From: an uncultured Pseudomonadota bacterium
GTDB lineage: Bacteria; Myxococcota_A; Polyangia; Nannocystales; Nannocystaceae
Direction of reading: 5' to 3'
Length of the DNA: 34,620 nt
NCBI GenBank assembly: GCA_913061055.1
Contig: CAJXVA010000036.1
Location: 1-34,620 of the forward strand
Within the stretch, counting starts at the first letter, position 1. The number at the start of each line of letters is the position of its first letter. The translations under genes were made by a program, and so were the position numbers. Below the pieces are notes generated by a model. It saw only the letters and a list, made by a program, of their open reading frames with translations. It was not told the origin of the DNA and did no database searches. Below, piece by piece: positions 32,946 to 34,620 of the stretch.

Positions 32946-33230
32946 ATGCGCTCAGCCCTCCGCCAGGCGATCGTCGCCCTCGTCGAGTCCGCCCCTGATC
33001 AGGGCATGGCGATGGGTTCCGTGGTGGATACCCTCGAGCACAACGGCTACGCGGCCCAAGACGTCGAGCACGAGATCTGGGCGATGCTCGGAGCCCGGCG
33101 GCTGACGCCGGCTGGGTTCATCTGTCGCAAGGTTCGCAGTCGGCCCGGCGCGACCCCGTCCCGCACCTACGAGTTTCTCCTGGTGCCCTGGTCGTCCAAA
33201 CTCGACGGCCAGCTCGAGCTGACGCTGTGA
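32946..33230 (+). CDS. Small hypothetical protein coupled to dus
   Basis: From the ATG at 32946 the product has 94 residues. In-frame ATGs at 32865/32868 would add 27 residues, but that stretch is A/T-rich at third positions (AAA, GTT, TTT) and looks non-coding. The N-terminal half (A-L-R-Q-A-I-V-A-L-V-E, then V-V-D-T-L-E-H-N-G-Y, V-E-H-E-I-W-A-M-L-G-A-R-R-L-T-P-A-G) looks like a small helix-turn-helix/winged-helix fold, followed by two beta strands (Y-E-F-L-L-V-P-W). DNA binding is inference. Its stop overlaps the GTG start of the dihydrouridine synthase gene by 4 bp (GTGA), a sign of translational coupling. No Shine-Dalgarno sequence is seen. Confidence 0.65.
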   Translation: MRSALRQAIVALVESAPDQGMAMGSVVDTLEHNGYAAQDVEHEIWAMLGARRLTPAGFICRKVRSRPGATPSRTYEFLLVPWSSKLDGQLELTL

Positions 33231-34267
33231 CGGTCATCGACCCTCGGATCGCTCGCACTCCGCACGCTCCCGGCCTGTTCGCCGCGCTCGCGCCGATGGA
33301 TGGCGTGACCGATTGGGTGTACCGCGACCTGCTCACCCGCATGCACGGAGGCGACTGCGGGATCAGCCTGTGCGTATCGGAGTTCGTCCGAGTCACCCGC
33401 ATGACGGTCGTGCCGAAGGTGATCCTCAAGCACTGCCCCGAAGTGCAAACCGGCGGCACCACGGCGTCCGGTGTTCCGGTCTTCGTTCAGCTGCTCGGAG
33501 GCCAGCCCGAGCCCATGGCCACAACGGCCGCCCGATGTGTCGCGATGGGTGCGCCGGGCGTCGATATCAACTTCGGCTGCCCCGCCAAGACGGTCAACAA
33601 GAGCGACGGCGGCGCGACCATCTTGCAGTTCCCGCACCGGCTCGAAGCGATCACCGCAGCGGTCCGCAAAGCGGTCCCGGACTCCACTCCGGTCACCGTG
33701 AAGATCCGGCTCGGCTGGGAGAACGCCGACCATGTAGAGGACATCGCCCGCTCGATCGAGCAGGGCGGCGCCAGCTGGCTCACAATTCACGCGCGAACCC
33801 GGATGCAGGGATATCGGCCTCCGGTCGACTGGTCCAGCATTGGCCGCGCCCGCGAAGCGGTGCGAATGCCGGTGGTGGCCAATGGTGACCTCAACACGGT
33901 GGATGCCATCGAAGCCTGCCAAGAGATCAGCGGCTGCACGGCGTTCATGATCGGCCGCGGCGCGATGGGTCGACCCCGCCTGTTCAGGCAGCTGCGCGGA
34001 CACCGAGACCCGCAGCTCGATGCCGCCTGGCTCTGTGAGCAACTTCAGGAGTACGCACAGCGCATTCTCGAAGGCGGCGGCACCGAAGCCGTCGCGCTGG
34101 GCCGGTGCAAACAGTGGCTGCGGCTGGCGGCACCGGCATCGGACGTCTACGCAGGCATGTTCACAACCCTCAAGCGCAGCCAAGATCTGGCGTCCTTGCT
34201 TCGCGGGCTGCGGCCCGAGGGAATACCGAGCTGCAGCGCGGGGTTGGCACTCTCGCCCGCCCCATGA
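33227..34267 (+). CDS. dus: tRNA-dihydrouridine synthase, DusC-like
   Basis: The 346-residue flavoenzyme reduces uridine to dihydrouridine in tRNA with NADPH and FMN. Motifs: L-A-P-M-D-G-V-T-D (21-29), S-E-F-V-R-V (51-56), V-Q-L-L-G, N-F-G-C-P-A-K-T-V-N (115-124) with catalytic Cys 118, Lys 159 in V-K-I-R-L-G-W, His 188 in I-H-A-R-T, and I-G-R-G-A-M-G for the phosphate. The S-E-F-V-R-V and G-C-P-x-K-T-V-N-x-S-x-G-G-A patterns match E. coli DusC (U16) better than DusA or DusB; the modified position is inferred. A GTG start at 33227 overlaps the upstream stop. The C-terminal helical domain ends normally; the last ~20 residues are unassigned. Confidence 0.93.
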   Translation: MTVIDPRIARTPHAPGLFAALAPMDGVTDWVYRDLLTRMHGGDCGISLCVSEFVRVTRMTVVPKVILKHCPEVQTGGTTASGVPVFVQLLGGQPEPMATTAARCVAMGAPGVDINFGCPAKTVNKSDGGATILQFPHRLEAITAAVRKAVPDSTPVTVKIRLGWENADHVEDIARSIEQGGASWLTIHARTRMQGYRPPVDWSSIGRAREAVRMPVVANGDLNTVDAIEACQEISGCTAFMIGRGAMGRPRLFRQLRGHRDPQLDAAWLCEQLQEYAQRILEGGGTEAVALGRCKQWLRLAAPASDVYAGMFTTLKRSQDLASLLRGLRPEGIPSCSAGLALSPAP

Positions 34268-34302
34268 CCACGTACGCACAACCCGCTGCTATCCTCCCGC
34301 AC

Positions 34303-34574
34303 ATGCGCAGCCTGACCGTCTCCTACCTGCTCGCCGCGTTGGGCTTCCTGGGCGTGTCAGGCGTGCACCGCTTCTACATGGGCAAGCCGGTCACCGGGAT
34401 CATCTGGTTCCTCACCGGCGGTCTGTTCATGCTGGGCACGATCTACGATCTCATCACCATGGAGTCGCAGGTTCGCGAGGCCAACCGGTATGCCCTGCCC
34501 GCGGGTCAGGCCATGCTGCCTCCGGGTGCCGCTCCCTACCAAGGCGGCTACCCCGGCGGCTATCCGCAGAACCC
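34303..34574 (+). CDS. TM2-domain membrane protein, 3'-truncated
   Basis: The gene starts at ATG 34303, about 35 bp after dus, and runs to the end of genomic sequence; the frame then continues into adapter without a stop. The visible ~90 residues hold a TM2 domain: two hydrophobic helices (about 6-22 and 33-49) joined by G-V-H-R-F-Y-M-G, and a trailing Y-D-L-I-T-M, the family's conserved features. A Pro/Gly/Tyr-rich segment (A-P-Y-Q-G-G-Y-P-G-G-Y) begins the tail. TM2 proteins are small inner-membrane proteins of uncertain function. The true length cannot be known here. Confidence 0.85.
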
Positions 34575-34620
34575 CTGTCTCTTATACACATCTCCGAGCC
34601 CACGAGACCTCTCTACATCT
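34575..34620. other. Residual Nextera i7 adapter (not genomic)
   Basis: Positions 34575-34593 are the reverse complement of the Tn5 mosaic end, 34594-34608 the Nextera read-2 overhang, 34609-34616 (CTCTCTAC) match the index usually called N707, and 34617-34620 begin the P7 sequence. Genomic DNA ends at 34574. Confidence 0.98.

Overview
The window is a high-GC, densely packed bacterial contig most like a myxobacterium of the Nannocystaceae group (Myxococcota). The evidence is indirect but consistent: many lipoproteins with Ser/Thr/Gly/Pro/Asp linkers, several Hanks-type Ser/Thr kinases fused to TPR or Cache domains, a protease with a MYXO-CTERM-like tail, MORN-like and Cys-rich Sel1 repeats, frequent GTG starts, and a mitochondrial-type (spdEFG1-like) EF-G. 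No rRNA, tRNA, CRISPR array, insertion sequence or prophage block is visible. Both ends are unclipped Nextera (Tn5) adapter with index (1-48 and 34575-34620), so genomic DNA runs from 49 to 34574 and the first and last genes are truncated.

Layout. 49-361: 3' end of a Cys-rich Sel1-repeat gene. 413-1888 (minus): three-gene cassette of small lipoprotein, secreted phage-tail-collar-like protein with five HxH motifs, and Cys-rich lipoprotein. 2020-5808 (plus): transmembrane Ser/Thr kinase with periplasmic TPRs followed by an ECF-type sigma factor. 5958-7521: small PepSY-like membrane protein and a phosphate-selective-type porin. 7538-9205 (minus): von Willebrand A lipoprotein, divergent from 9277-10551, a trypsin-like protease with a MYXO-CTERM-like tail, then 10556-13096, a receptor kinase whose sensor is a C-terminal dCache domain. 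13264-15507: Wzc-like polysaccharide co-polymerase/BY-kinase. 15518-17452 (minus): MORN-like repeat protein, divergent from a metzincin-like lipoprotein (17598-18905) across a region with a perfect operator-like palindrome. 18910-20718 (minus): PhoD-type phosphatase lipoprotein. 20791-21273: small lipoprotein. 21311-24042 (minus): ClbS/DfsB-family protein and fusA. 24330-27519 (plus): predicted pseudokinase-TPR protein and a small membrane protein. 27615-31460 (minus): poly-lysine membrane protein, repeat-linker lipoprotein and transketolase. 31620-34574 (plus): asd, a structured intergenic region with an orphan minus-strand terminator (candidate small RNA), a small ORF overlapping a DusC-like dihydrouridine synthase, and the 5' part of a TM2-domain gene.

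The window mixes housekeeping genes (fusA, tkt, asd, dus) with cell-envelope, secreted and signalling genes. The signalling set (one apparently active TPR kinase paired with a sigma factor, one Cache-receptor kinase, one pseudokinase of the same architecture, one BY-kinase) suggests envelope or nutrient sensing. PhoD and the porin suggest phosphate scavenging, but they are not in one operon.

The least explained signals are: the orphan terminator and nested hairpins at 32727-32858; the GTTGC/GCAAC inverted-repeat cluster at 17523-17571 beside a sigma-54-like site; the pseudokinase; the single-pass Cache kinase; and the lipoprotein/collar/lipoprotein cassette.
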